Shown: positions 33,776-43,076, numbered from the stretch's first letter. The stretch is 52,201 bases of DNA from Micromonospora orduensis (GCF_006228125.1 NZ_VDFY01000218.1:1-52201), one strand, 5' to 3'. A program made the numbers and translations. Notes: generated by a model from the sequence alone, not told the origin.

Positions 33776-36595
33776 ATGGTTACTGCATCAAGAGTGCAAC
33801 TAACCGTGCTGCGTGGTCGGGACGACGAGTGCCGGACCATCAAGGGCCTGCTCGACGGCGTCACCGACGGCGGCGGTTCCCTGCTGGTGCACGGTGAGCC
33901 CGGATCGGGCCGCACCGCCCTGGTCGGTCACGCCCACCGGCACGTCGAGGGTCGCGCCACCACAGTGCTCGCCGGCACCGGGCTCGCCGAGGAGGCCGCC
34001 CTGCCGTACGCCGGGCTGCAACGCCTGCTCGACCCGCTGCTCGACCACACCGCCGTCCTACCCAGGGAACAACGGCACCTGGTGCGGCGGGCGCTGGGCG
34101 GAGAGGACTGCCCCGACGCCCGCCAACTCGCGCTGTCGATGGGCGTGCTCGGGCTGCTCGCCGCCGCCGCGCGGGACCGTCCGCTGCTGGTCACGATGGA
34201 CGACGTCGACCTGGGTGACCCGCAGACCGCGCGGGTGCTGGCCTTCGCCGCCCGCCGCCTGCGGCGCCTGCCGGTCGTCGTCCTGCTCACCGCGGACGCC
34301 GCCACCACGATCGACGGGATACCGGCGCACCGGCTCCGGCCGCTTACCGAACGGGAGAGCACGGCCGTCCTCACCGACCGGCTCCGGCTGCGGCGTCACC
34401 GGCGGGGCGATGTCGCCGGCACCGACCGACTGCCCGAGCGACCCGCCCCGCCGGTCGTCGCCGCGCTCGCCGCGATCGGCGGCGGTAACCCGCAGGCACT
34501 GGGGGATCTCGCCGGCGTGCTCACCCCGGGGCAGTGGCGGGGCGAGGACCCGCTGCCCACCGCGCCACCGACCGACGGCGCGCTGGGCCGCGCCTACCGG
34601 GCCCGGCTGGACCGGCTGCCGCCGTCCACCCGCCGGCTGCTGCTGCTCGCCGCCCTGGACGAGGAGACCGGACCGGGCACCCCGGTGCGGGCCGCGGCCG
34701 AGGCGCTCACCCCGGCGGAGGCCGCCGGCCTGATCCGCGTCGAGCCCGGTGGCGTCACGTTCCACCAACCGTTGGCGCGCGCGATGGTCGCGGCCAGCGC
34801 GCCGCTCGCCGAGCGTCGGGCGGCGCATCGGCTGCTCGCCGACACGCTCGATCCGCGTACGCAGCGTCTCCGCCGGGCGATGCACCTCGCCGCCGCGGCG
34901 GAGGGCACCGACCCCGCTCTCGCCGCCGAGCTGGAGCAGGCCGCGGCCGACGGGGAGCGCGACTGGTCCGCCGCCTCCGCCGCGCTGTGCCGGGCCGCCG
35001 ATCTCAGCGCCGACCCGGGCCAGGCCGCTGCCCGCCTGCTGTCCGCCGCCCGCTATGCCTGGACCGCCGGTCGACCCGATCAGGCGCGACTGCTGCTCGA
35101 CCGCCTTCGTACCGCCCCCGTGGGGGTCGTCGACGGGCGCGCCGGTCTGCTGCGCGGGGAGTTGGAACTGCGCTGCGAGCCGGCCGCTGACGCGTCGGCC
35201 ACCCTGCTCGCCGCCGCCGGGTCGGTCGCCGACGCCGATCGGGCCCAGGCGTTGACCGGGTTCGTCCGCGCCGGAGAGGCGGTCTGCTTCGCCGGAGACC
35301 AGTACCGGTACGCGGAGGTCGGGCACCGGGCGGCGGCGCTGCGGCGCCCGAACGACCCGCCGGCGCTGGAGCTGATGAGCTGTCTGGTCGCCGGGGTGGC
35401 GGCGACGCTGCGGGGCGATCACGAGCGGGGTGGCCCCGCACTGCGCCGGGCGGTCGTGCTGGGGGGCCGGTTGACCGGCCCGGCGTCGACCCCCACCGCG
35501 CTCGCCTGCGCGGCGGCCGCCGGTCTGGTGGTCGCCGTCGACGGCGCCGCGCACCGGCTCGCCGAGCGGGCCGTCGCCCTGGCCCGGGACCGGGGCGAGC
35601 TGTCCATGCTGTCCCGGGCCCTGGAGCTGCGGGCGGTCGCCGAGTACTGGCTGGGACGGCACGAGACGGCGGCGGAGACCTCCCGCGAGGGGCTGCGGAT
35701 CTCCCGCGCCACCGGTCAGACCAACGGCGCAAACGTCCACCTCGGCATGCTCGCCGTGCTGGCCGCCGTCCGGGCCGACCGCGACACCAGCCTGCGGTGG
35801 ATCCGGGAGATCGGTGAGGCGCCGACACCGGGCAGCCGTCCGCACGCGCTCGCGGGGTGGGCGCTGGCGGTCCTCGACCTGGTCGACGGTCGGCACGACG
35901 AGGCGGCGACCCGACTGGCGTCGTTGGCGCGGCTGGGCACCGGGCGCGGGCAGGTCCTGGTGCAGGTGATGGCCACCCCGTACCTGGTCGAGGCGGCCGC
36001 CCACCTGGCCCACCGCCCGGCGGCGACTGCCGCTCTCAGCGTGTTCGACCGCTGGGCCAGCAGCACCGCGAGTCCACTGCGTCGGGCGCTGTCCGCCAGG
36101 TGTCACGCGTTGCTCGCACCCAGGGGCAGCGCCGAGGCCGACCGGGAGTTCCAGACCGCGCTGCGGCTGCACCCGACGGAGGCCGGCGCGTTCGAACGGG
36201 CGCGTACCGAGCTGCTCTTCGGCCGGGAGCTGCGCCGCAGCCGACGCCCCCGCGACGCCCGCGGGCACCTGCACCGCGCCCGCGAGACGTTCACCCTGCT
36301 CGGGGTGGGGTGCTGGGCCGAGCAGGCCACCTCGGAGCTGCGCGCCTCCGGGGAGTCGGTCGGGCCACCGGCCCTGCCGGCGGCGCGGCTGCTCACCGGC
36401 CAGCAGCTGCGGATCGCCCAGCTCGTCGCCGAGGGCGCCACCAACCGGGAGATCGCCGCCCGGATGTTCCTGTCCACCCGCACGATCGACCACCACCTGC
36501 GCAACGTGTTCCACCGGCTCGGGATCCGTTCCCGCACCGAGCTGGCCCGCGCGTTCGTGTCCGTGCCCGGTCCGGGGCCCGCTTCGGACCGGTGA
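33776..36595 (+). CDS. Large LuxR-family (LAL-type) ATPase regulator
   Basis: 939 residues from ATG 33776; GTG 33761 is an alternative. The N-terminal AAA-like domain carries Walker A GEPGSGRTALVGH with Arg where Lys is normal, and Walker B LLVTMDDVDLGD. The middle is a long TPR-like helical region. The C-terminal LuxR helix-turn-helix (about 875-935) reads LRIAQLVAEGATNREIAARM, then STRTIDHHLRNVFHRLGIRSR. Probably an ATP-dependent activator sensing a metabolite. It precedes the acyl-CoA dehydrogenase gene by 46 bp. Confidence 0.9.
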   Translation: MVTASRVQLTVLRGRDDECRTIKGLLDGVTDGGGSLLVHGEPGSGRTALVGHAHRHVEGRATTVLAGTGLAEEAALPYAGLQRLLDPLLDHTAVLPREQRHLVRRALGGEDCPDARQLALSMGVLGLLAAAARDRPLLVTMDDVDLGDPQTARVLAFAARRLRRLPVVVLLTADAATTIDGIPAHRLRPLTERESTAVLTDRLRLRRHRRGDVAGTDRLPERPAPPVVAALAAIGGGNPQALGDLAGVLTPGQWRGEDPLPTAPPTDGALGRAYRARLDRLPPSTRRLLLLAALDEETGPGTPVRAAAEALTPAEAAGLIRVEPGGVTFHQPLARAMVAASAPLAERRAAHRLLADTLDPRTQRLRRAMHLAAAAEGTDPALAAELEQAAADGERDWSAASAALCRAADLSADPGQAAARLLSAARYAWTAGRPDQARLLLDRLRTAPVGVVDGRAGLLRGELELRCEPAADASATLLAAAGSVADADRAQALTGFVRAGEAVCFAGDQYRYAEVGHRAAALRRPNDPPALELMSCLVAGVAATLRGDHERGGPALRRAVVLGGRLTGPASTPTALACAAAAGLVVAVDGAAHRLAERAVALARDRGELSMLSRALELRAVAEYWLGRHETAAETSREGLRISRATGQTNGANVHLGMLAVLAAVRADRDTSLRWIREIGEAPTPGSRPHALAGWALAVLDLVDGRHDEAATRLASLARLGTGRGQVLVQVMATPYLVEAAAHLAHRPAATAALSVFDRWASSTASPLRRALSARCHALLAPRGSAEADREFQTALRLHPTEAGAFERARTELLFGRELRRSRRPRDARGHLHRARETFTLLGVGCWAEQATSELRASGESVGPPALPAARLLTGQQLRIAQLVAEGATNREIAARMFLSTRTIDHHLRNVFHRLGIRSRTELARAFVSVPGPGPASDR

Positions 36596-36614
36596 TCGTC
36601 CGCTCTGGACGCCG

Positions 36615-36635
36615 TAAACTATCACCGCTAGTTTA
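36615..36635 (+). promoter_or_regulatory. Palindromic operator/promoter of the acyl-CoA dehydrogenase gene
   Basis: Perfect inverted repeat TAAACTA-N7-TAGTTTA (36615-36635), an AT-rich island in very GC-rich DNA, ending 6 bp before the ATG. TAAACT can be a -10 box, giving a leaderless or nearly leaderless mRNA that a bound repressor would block. No Shine-Dalgarno precedes the ATG. Confidence 0.6.
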
Positions 36636-36641
36636 TGGGCC

Positions 36642-37790
36642 ATGGAGCTCACCCTCTCCGCCGAACAGGTGGCGGTCCGACAACTCGCCGCCGAGTTCGT
36701 CGACCGGGAGCTGGTGCCGCACGCGGCCACCTGGGACCGGCGCGAGTTCGTCGACCCCGCCGTCGTGGGCATGCTCGGAGACCTGGGCTTCCTCGGCCTG
36801 ACCATCGCCGAGTCCGACGGCGGCTCCGGCGGCGACCACCTCGCGTACTGCCTCGTCCTGGAGGAACTCGGCCGGGGCGACTCGGCCGTGCGCGGCATCG
36901 TCTCGGTCTCGCTCGGCCTCGTCGCGAAGTCGATCGCCGCCCACGGCTCCGCCGCGCAGCGGGCCGAGTGGCTGCCCCGACTCTGCGCCGGCACCGCCCT
37001 GGGATGCTTCGCGCTGACCGAGCCGGACAGCGGCTCGGACGCGGCCGCGCTGCGTACCCGCGCGGCCCGCGACGGCGACGACTGGCTGCTCACCGGCACC
37101 AAGACGTTCATCACCAACGGCACCACGGCCGACGTGGCGCTCGTCTTCGCCCGCACCGGCGGCCCCGGCCACCGGGGCATCACCGCCTTCCTGGTGCCCA
37201 CCGGCAGTGCGGGACTGACCCGCCGGGAGATCCACGGCAAGCTCGGCCTGCGCGGGCAGGCCACCGGCGAGCTGCGCTTCGACGAGGTACGCGTGCCCGA
37301 CGCGGCCCGCCTCGGCGCCGAGGGCGCGGGGTTCCGCCTGGCCCTGGCAACCCTGGCCAAGGGGCGGATGTCGGTCGCCGCCGGCTGCGTCGGCATCGCC
37401 CAGGGCTGCCTGGACGCCGCGGTCGGCTACGCCGGGCAGCGGACCCAGTTCGGCAAGCCGATCGCCGGCCATCAGCTCGTGCAGCAGTTGCTCTCCGCCA
37501 TCGCGGTGGACACCGCCGCCGCCCGCCTGCTGGTGTGGCGGGTCGCCGACCTGATCGACCGTGACCAGCCGTTCGCCACCGAGGCGTCGATGGCCAAGCT
37601 CTTCGCCAGCGAGGCCGCGGTACGCGCGGCCAACAACGCGGTCCAGGTCTTCGGGGGGTACGGCTACATCGACGAGTACCCGGTCGGCAAGTACCTGCGC
37701 GACGCCCGGGTCGCCACCCTCTACGAGGGCACCAGTCAGATCCAGCAGCTCCTCATCGGACGCGCGCTCACCGGCGTCAACGCCTTCTAG
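36642..37790 (+). CDS. Acyl-CoA dehydrogenase
   Basis: 382 residues, full family length. FAD-binding and substrate motifs CFALTEPDSGSD and KTFITNG, RTQFGKPIAGHQLVQQ, FGGYGYIDEYPVGKYLRDA, and the catalytic base Glu362 in LYEGTSQIQ. It makes the alpha,beta-double bond in an acyl-CoA. Followed 17 bp later by a MaoC hydratase, the next step of such a pathway. Which acyl-CoA is not apparent; it resembles the short/branched-chain subgroup. Confidence 0.93.
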   Translation: MELTLSAEQVAVRQLAAEFVDRELVPHAATWDRREFVDPAVVGMLGDLGFLGLTIAESDGGSGGDHLAYCLVLEELGRGDSAVRGIVSVSLGLVAKSIAAHGSAAQRAEWLPRLCAGTALGCFALTEPDSGSDAAALRTRAARDGDDWLLTGTKTFITNGTTADVALVFARTGGPGHRGITAFLVPTGSAGLTRREIHGKLGLRGQATGELRFDEVRVPDAARLGAEGAGFRLALATLAKGRMSVAAGCVGIAQGCLDAAVGYAGQRTQFGKPIAGHQLVQQLLSAIAVDTAAARLLVWRVADLIDRDQPFATEASMAKLFASEAAVRAANNAVQVFGGYGYIDEYPVGKYLRDARVATLYEGTSQIQQLLIGRALTGVNAF

Positions 37791-37807
37791 CTCGAAGGAG
37801 CCCCGGC

Positions 37808-38272
37808 ATGAGAGTCTTCACCTCCCTCGACGAGCTGGCCACGGCGGTCGGCGAGACCGTCGGCCCCGGTCCCTGGCAGCGGATCGAGCAGAGCCGTGTC
37901 GACCTCTTCGCCGACGCCACCGATGACCACCAGTGGATCCACCTCGACCCGGTCCGGGCCGCGGCGGGACCGTTCGGCGGGACGATCGCGCACGGCTACC
38001 TCACCCTGTCGATGCTGCCGGCGCTGGCCGGAGGGCTCTACCGGGTCGAGGGGGCGGCGATGGGGGTCAACTACGGTCTGAACCGGGTGCGTTTCCCCGC
38101 CCCGGTCCGTGTCGGCGCCGCCGTCCGGGCCACCGTCACCTTCACCGAGGTGTCCCCGGTGAGCGGCGGGGTGCAGCTGGTCGCGACGGTCACCGTGGAG
38201 AGCGACAGCGCCGGCAAGCCCGTCTGCGTCGCCGAGACGGTCAGTCGGCTCTACCGGGGTACGGCGCGCTGA
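37808..38272 (+). CDS. MaoC-like (R)-specific enoyl-CoA hydratase
   Basis: 154 residues, a single hot-dog fold. Hydratase-2 motif visible as ATDDHQWIHLDP, then GTIAHGYLTLSML, with the catalytic Asp and His of the D-x4-H element. Shine-Dalgarno GAAGGAG before the ATG. It would hydrate the enoyl-CoA produced by the preceding dehydrogenase. Ends in a hairpin terminator shared with the convergent esterase gene. Confidence 0.9.
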   Translation: MRVFTSLDELATAVGETVGPGPWQRIEQSRVDLFADATDDHQWIHLDPVRAAAGPFGGTIAHGYLTLSMLPALAGGLYRVEGAAMGVNYGLNRVRFPAPVRVGAAVRATVTFTEVSPVSGGVQLVATVTVESDSAGKPVCVAETVSRLYRGTAR

Positions 38273-38298
38273 CCGGGTCGGTCCCACCACCGACCCGG
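38273..38298. terminator. Bidirectional terminator between hydratase and CE7 esterase
   Basis: Perfect 10-bp stem, arms 38273-38282 and 38289-38298, loop CCCACC, immediately after the hydratase stop. Confidence 0.8.
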
Positions 38299-38320
38299 CA
38301 CCCACCACCGCCGGGGTCGC

Positions 38321-39316
38321 TCAGCCCGCCGGACGGAGCCTCGCGCCGAGCCAGCGCAGCTGACGACGGACGTGGACGGCCTCGCCGCCCTCGTGGCCGT
38401 TGAACGGGTAGACGTGGATCTCCCGCTCCGGCGGGACCGGTCGGCCGGACCCGGCGCCGTACTGGTTGTAGGCCGCGAAGCCGGTGCTCGGTGGGCAGAC
38501 GGTGTCGCGCAGGCCGATCCCGAAGTGCGCCGGCGCCGTGGCACGCTGCGCGAGACTGACCGCGTCCACATAGGACAGCGTGTGCCACACCGCCTCCTCG
38601 GCCTCCCGGTGCACGGCCAGGTAGTGGGCGATCTCGCCGTACGGCGCGAGGTGGCTGAGCTGGACGGCCCGTCGCATGTCGCAGAGGAACGGGGCGGTGG
38701 TCAGCACCGCCGCGAGGTCGTCCACCAGGCCGGACACGGCCAGCGCGAGACCACCGCCCTGACTGTTGCCGACCACGGCGACCCGGCCCGCGTCGACTCC
38801 CGGCAGGGCACGGACCGCCTCGACGGCCCGGACCGCGTCGGTGATCAACCGGCGGTAGTGGTAGTCCCGCGGATCGAGGATCCCCCAGGTGACCGGCCAC
38901 GGGCCGCCGGGAGCACCGTGCGGGTCGGGAGTGTCGCCGGCGCCGTACTGCCCCGCCTGGCCCCGGTTGTCCATCAGCAGGTGCGCGTACCCGGCCACCG
39001 GCCAGGTGAGCCGCTCGTGCGGCAGGCCACGGCCGCGGCCGTAGCCGGCGTACTCCACCACGGCGGGAAGTGGACCTCGCGCGCCCGCCGGGCGGGTGTA
39101 CCACGCGCGGACCGGGTCGCCGCCGAAACCCGCGAACGTGACGTTCCAGCAGCCCAGCAGCGGCAGATCGGTGGGCTCCGGCCGGACGTCGACGAGCACC
39201 GGTCGGGCGGTCGCCTCGGCGAGGGTGTCGCTCCAGAACTGGTCGAAGTCGTCGGGTTCGACGATGGTGGGCGAGTAGCGCTCAAGGTCGTCGAGGTGCG
39301 GGGGTGGGTGCGACAC
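38321..39316 (-). CDS. CE7 acetyl-xylan esterase / cephalosporin-C deacetylase
   Basis: 331 residues, GTG start with GAGGA upstream. All CE7 signatures: RGQ (118-120), nucleophile Ser185 in GNSQGGG, Asp271 in GLRDTVCPP, and His308 in the HE motif (NGHEGG). No signal peptide, so it acts in the cytosol and would strip acetyl groups from imported xylo-oligosaccharides. It lies 14 bp downstream of the LacI gene in the same operon and faces away from the GH3-transport genes. Confidence 0.9.
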   Translation of the reverse strand: MSHPPPHLDDLERYSPTIVEPDDFDQFWSDTLAEATARPVLVDVRPEPTDLPLLGCWNVTFAGFGGDPVRAWYTRPAGARGPLPAVVEYAGYGRGRGLPHERLTWPVAGYAHLLMDNRGQAGQYGAGDTPDPHGAPGGPWPVTWGILDPRDYHYRRLITDAVRAVEAVRALPGVDAGRVAVVGNSQGGGLALAVSGLVDDLAAVLTTAPFLCDMRRAVQLSHLAPYGEIAHYLAVHREAEEAVWHTLSYVDAVSLAQRATAPAHFGIGLRDTVCPPSTGFAAYNQYGAGSGRPVPPEREIHVYPFNGHEGGEAVHVRRQLRWLGARLRPAG

Positions 39317-39330
39317 GGGTCCTCGCAGGG

Positions 39331-40368
39331 TCAGCGCGGCTGGGCGGGGGGCGCGGTGCTCTCCCGGACGACCAACTCGGTCACCAGATCGATCCGGCTG
39401 GTCGCCGGCTCGTTGCCACGGGCCAGTTCGAGCAGCATCTGGGTGGCGATGCCGGCCATGTCCCGCAGCGGCTGGTTGATGGTGGTGAGAGGCGGGTCGG
39501 TCCAGGCCGAGACGGGCAGATTGTCGTACCCGATCACCGAAAGGTCCTCGGGAACGCGCAGGCCGCACTGCCGCGCGGCCCGGAGCACCCCCATCGCCTG
39601 GATGTCCGAGCCGGCGAAGATGGCAGTGGGCCGGTCCGCCAGACGCAGCAGTTGCAGCCCGTGGGCGTGCCCGGCGCCCGCCGAGAAGCTGCCGTAACGG
39701 GTCAGCTCGCGGTCGATCGGCACCCCGGCCTCCTCGTGCGCGGACTGGAAGCCGGCGGCGCGGGCGCGGCTGCAGAGCACATCGGGTGGGCCGGAGATGA
39801 TGGCGATCCGCCGGTGCCCCAGGTCCAGCAGGTGGCGGGCGGCGAGCAGGCCGCCGTTCCAGTTGTTGGACCCGACGGTGGGCACCGACGCCGAGGTCGC
39901 GCTGTCGGTGTCGACGACGACGAACGGGATGCCGTGGCGTCGCAGGTGCTGCTGCTGTACCTCGGCCAGGTGGGAGAGGACGAACACCACCCCCAGTGGA
40001 CGGTCGGCGAGCAGCGCGTCCAGCCAGCGTGGCGGCGGGCGGTGCGCGCCGTCGAGTTGGGCGACGGACAGACCGAGCCCGGCGGCGGTGGTCACCGCCT
40101 CGACGCCGCGCAGGATCTCCATCGCCCAACCGGTGTCGAACTCGTGGAACACGAGATCCACGCGCCCTCCGCCGGACGAGGATCGCCGGTTGCGGCGCTG
40201 GTACCGATGGCGGTCCAGGCTCTCCTCGACCCGCGCTCTGGTGCCGGGCGCCACATCACCTCGGCCGTTGAGGACCTTGGAGACCGTCGCGACCGAGACA
40301 CCGACGTCATTGGCGATTGTCGCGATGGTGGTGGAGGCGGGTGGGTCGAGCGGGCGGTGCTCTGTCAT
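39331..40368 (-). CDS. LacI-family repressor of the xylan locus
   Basis: 345 residues. The N-terminal LacI HTH (about 13-35) reads TIATIANDVGVSVATVSKVL, followed by a periplasmic-binding-like sensor core (VDLVFHEFDTGWAMEIL, GHRRIAIISGP, ALF-like FAGSDIQAMGVLRAA, VPEDLSVIGYDN). GAGG lies 5-8 bp before the ATG. The palindrome TCCGAAAGTTTCGGA is 17 bp upstream, implying autoregulation, and a similar one sits at the divergent GH3 promoter. The inducer is probably a xylo- or aldouronate sugar. Confidence 0.92.
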   Translation of the reverse strand: MTEHRPLDPPASTTIATIANDVGVSVATVSKVLNGRGDVAPGTRARVEESLDRHRYQRRNRRSSSGGGRVDLVFHEFDTGWAMEILRGVEAVTTAAGLGLSVAQLDGAHRPPPRWLDALLADRPLGVVFVLSHLAEVQQQHLRRHGIPFVVVDTDSATSASVPTVGSNNWNGGLLAARHLLDLGHRRIAIISGPPDVLCSRARAAGFQSAHEEAGVPIDRELTRYGSFSAGAGHAHGLQLLRLADRPTAIFAGSDIQAMGVLRAARQCGLRVPEDLSVIGYDNLPVSAWTDPPLTTINQPLRDMAGIATQMLLELARGNEPATSRIDLVTELVVRESTAPPAQPR

Positions 40369-40384
40369 CGCAGCCTCAACAGCA

Positions 40385-40399
40385 TCCGAAAGTTTCGGA
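40385..40399. promoter_or_regulatory. LacI-type operator at the regulator's own promoter
   Basis: TCCGAAAGTTTCGGA, a perfect 15-bp palindrome around a central G, 17 bp upstream of the LacI start. Confidence 0.7.
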
Positions 40400-40547
40400 A
40401 GACCCTAACATGACAGACCATTCGCGCCAGCCGATACGGCAGTCGGTCCCTCCGTACCCGTCGTCGGCGTCGCCCGCTCGCAACGGAGCGTCCACGGTCG
40501 CCTGACGGAGTGCAGGAACCGCCCCTGCCGAGGCATCGATGAACCTC

Positions 40548-40576
40548 TTGACATGCCCCGACGGGGCACTTAGGTT
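40548..40576 (+). promoter_or_regulatory. Promoter of the GH3-transport operon, with palindromic spacer
   Basis: TTGACA (40548-40553), 17 bp, TAGGTT (40571-40576), a near-consensus housekeeping promoter. The spacer is almost filled by the inverted repeat TGCCCC-GAC-GGGGCA (40554-40568), possibly a site for a second regulator. The 313-bp gap 40369-40681 otherwise holds the two LacI-type palindromes and no gene I can support. Confidence 0.7.
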
Positions 40577-40597
40577 GCCGAAAAGGTTACGCAGGTT

Positions 40598-40613
40598 TCC
40601 GGAAAATTTCGGA
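40598..40613. promoter_or_regulatory. LacI-type operator downstream of the GH3 promoter
   Basis: TCCGGAAAATTTCGGA. The right half is identical to the operator at 40385, and the core 15 bases match it at 12 positions. It sits about 20 bp after the -10, where a roadblock repressor would act. Confidence 0.55.
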
Positions 40614-40681
40614 TCGTGAAATGTCCGCCGCGGAGCTGGCCCCTCAGGGCGCGGATGCGGCCGGAGCTAAGGGGTCTCGGC

Positions 40682-43066
40682 ATGAGAAGTCAGTCGCCCG
40701 TCGACAGCGGCGTCGCGCCGTGGCGCGATCCGCACCTGCCGCCGGCCGAGCGGGTCGAGGCGCTCGTGTCGCTGATGTCGCTGGAGGAGAAGATCGCCCA
40801 GCTGGTCGGGGTCTGGGTCGGCGCCGAGGCGTCCGGCGAGGGCGTCGCTCCACACCAGTCCGACATGATCGACGGTACGCCGCCCTGGGCCGAGATCATC
40901 CAGCACGGACTGGGGCAGCTCACCCGCCCCTTCGGCACCGCGCCGGTCGACCCGGTGCTCGGCGCCCGGTCGCTTGCCGCGTCCCAGGCGCAGATCGTGG
41001 CCGCCAGTCGGTTCGGGATCCCGGCGCAGGTGCATGAGGAATGCCTCACCGGTTTCGCCGCCTGGCGGGCCACCGTCTACCCCACCCCGCTGGGCTGGGG
41101 CGCCGCCTTCGATCCCGAGCTGGTCGAGGAGATGGCCGGTCGGATCGGGCGGTCGATGCGCGCCGCCGGCGTACACCAGGGGTTGGCGCCCGTCCTCGAC
41201 GTGACCCGGGACTACCGCTGGGGCCGCACCGAGGAGACGATCGGCGAGGACCCGTACCTGGTGGGGACGACCGGAGCGGCGTACGTGCGCGGTCTGGAAC
41301 GCGCAGGTGTCGTGGCCACCCTGAAACACTTCGCCGGCTACTCCGCCTCCCGGGGCGGACGCAACCTCGCCCCGGTGCCGATGGGCCCCCGCGAGCTGGC
41401 CGACGTGATCCTGCCGCCCTTCGAGATGGCCCTGCGGCTCGGGGGCGCCCGCTCGGTGATGAACTCCTACGCCGAGATCGACGGCCTGCCCGTCGCCGCC
41501 GACGAGGAGCTGCTGACCGGTCTGCTGCGCGACGAGTGGGGCTTCACGGGCACCGTGGTCGCCGACTACTTCGCCGTGCGCTTCCTGCAGACCCTGCACG
41601 GCGTCGCCGCGGACGCCACCGACGCCGCCCGGCTCGCCCTGCGCGCCGGAATCGACGTCGAACTGCCCACCGTTGACGCCTTCGGCCCCCCGTTGGTGGC
41701 GGCGGTCCGCCGGGGCGAGGTCGACGAGTCGCTGATCGACCGCGCGCTCCGCCGGGTGCTCACCCAGAAGATCGAGGTCGGCCTGCTCGACGAGGACTGG
41801 CGGGAGCTGCCCGACGACGTGGCGAACCTGCGCCTCGACGACGAGACAAGCCAGGACGTCGCCGTACGCCTGGCCCGGGAATCAGTCGTCCTGCTGCGGA
41901 ACACCGGCGTGCTGCCGCTGCCCGCCGGCCGGCGGGTCGCCCTGGTGGGTCCGGTCGCCGACGACCCGATGGCCCTGCTCGGCTGCTACTCCTTCCCCAA
42001 CCACGTCGGCGTGCACCACAGCGGGTACGGGCTCGGGCTGGACATCCCCTCGCTGCGCGACGAACTGGCCCGGCGGGTCCCGCAGCTCGCCCACGAGCCG
42101 GGTTGCGCCGTCACCGGCGAGGACACCTCGGGCATCCCGGCGGCGGTCGCCGCGGCCACCGCCGCCGACGTCTGCGTGCTCGCCGTCGGCGACCGGGCGG
42201 GAATGTTCGGCCGGGGCACCTCCGGCGAGGGCTGCGACGCCGCCGACCTGCGACTGCCGGGCGTCCAGGCCGACCTGGTCCGGGCCGTCCTCGCCACCGG
42301 CACCCCTGTCGTCCTGGTGCTGATGACCGGGCGGCCGTACGCGCTCGGCCCCGAGTTCGACGCGGCGGCCGCCGTGGTGCAGGCGTTCTTCCTCGGCCAG
42401 CGGGGCGGGCAGGCCCTCGCCGAGGTTCTCACCGGCGGGGTGGATCCGTCCGGACGCCTGCCGGTGAGCGTTCCCCGCGACGCGGGCGGACTGCCCGGCA
42501 CCTACCTGGCGCCGCCGCTGGGTCGCCGCAACGAGGTGTCGTCGGTCGATCCGACGCCGGCGTACCCGTTCGGCCACGGGCTGAGCTACACCACCTTCGA
42601 CTGGTCCGACGCCACGGTGCTGGGACCGGCGGACGAGCCGTACGCCGACCCCGCCGAGCCGGCGGTCTGGCCGGTCGACGGCGCGGCCCGGGTGCGGGTC
42701 ACCATCCGCAACACCGGCGCGCGGGCCGGTGTCGAGGTCGTGCAGCTCTACCTGCACGACCCGGTCGCGCAGACCACCCGCCCGGTGGTCCGGCTGGTCG
42801 GCTTCACCCGGGTGCCGTTGGAGCCCGGTGAGGCGGCGCACGTGACGTTCGACGTGCCGGCCGACGTGGCGTCGTTCGTCGGGCTGTCCGGCCGGCGCAT
42901 CGTCGAACCCGGCGACGTCGAACTGCGGCTGGGCCGGTCCAGCGGCGACGCGGCGGCGACCCTTCCGCTGCGGCTGACCGGCGCCGAGCGCGCCGTCGGC
43001 CACCAACGGGAACTGCTCACGTCGGTGCGGGTCGAGCCCCTCGTGGCCGTCCCGCACTCCGACTAG
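40682..43066 (+). CDS. GH3 beta-glycosidase (probable beta-xylosidase/glucosidase)
   Basis: 794 residues from ATG 40682, preceded by AAGGGG; the frame is open to 40616, but that start would lie on the operator. GH3 N-domain with the nucleophile Asp295 in GFTGTVVADYFAV, the KHFAGYSASRGGRN substrate loop, the second (alpha/beta) domain, and a C-terminal fibronectin-III-like domain (RVTIRNTGARAGVEVVQLYL). No signal peptide, so it is intracellular and would act on imported oligosaccharides. Beta-xylosidase activity is inferred from the locus. It ends 10 bp before the permease gene. Confidence 0.92.
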   Translation: MRSQSPVDSGVAPWRDPHLPPAERVEALVSLMSLEEKIAQLVGVWVGAEASGEGVAPHQSDMIDGTPPWAEIIQHGLGQLTRPFGTAPVDPVLGARSLAASQAQIVAASRFGIPAQVHEECLTGFAAWRATVYPTPLGWGAAFDPELVEEMAGRIGRSMRAAGVHQGLAPVLDVTRDYRWGRTEETIGEDPYLVGTTGAAYVRGLERAGVVATLKHFAGYSASRGGRNLAPVPMGPRELADVILPPFEMALRLGGARSVMNSYAEIDGLPVAADEELLTGLLRDEWGFTGTVVADYFAVRFLQTLHGVAADATDAARLALRAGIDVELPTVDAFGPPLVAAVRRGEVDESLIDRALRRVLTQKIEVGLLDEDWRELPDDVANLRLDDETSQDVAVRLARESVVLLRNTGVLPLPAGRRVALVGPVADDPMALLGCYSFPNHVGVHHSGYGLGLDIPSLRDELARRVPQLAHEPGCAVTGEDTSGIPAAVAAATAADVCVLAVGDRAGMFGRGTSGEGCDAADLRLPGVQADLVRAVLATGTPVVLVLMTGRPYALGPEFDAAAAVVQAFFLGQRGGQALAEVLTGGVDPSGRLPVSVPRDAGGLPGTYLAPPLGRRNEVSSVDPTPAYPFGHGLSYTTFDWSDATVLGPADEPYADPAEPAVWPVDGAARVRVTIRNTGARAGVEVVQLYLHDPVAQTTRPVVRLVGFTRVPLEPGEAAHVTFDVPADVASFVGLSGRRIVEPGDVELRLGRSSGDAAATLPLRLTGAERAVGHQRELLTSVRVEPLVAVPHSD

Positions 43067-43076
43067 GAGGCCGAGG

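Noticed and set aside
34058..37396. 1112-codon open frame antisense to the LuxR and acyl-CoA dehydrogenase genes
   Set aside because: Low-complexity Arg/Gly/Ala/Glu composition and no motif; the sense genes have clear motifs.
40577..40591. Third LacI operator at the GH3 promoter
   Set aside because: Only the left half (CCGAAAA) matches; the right half does not.
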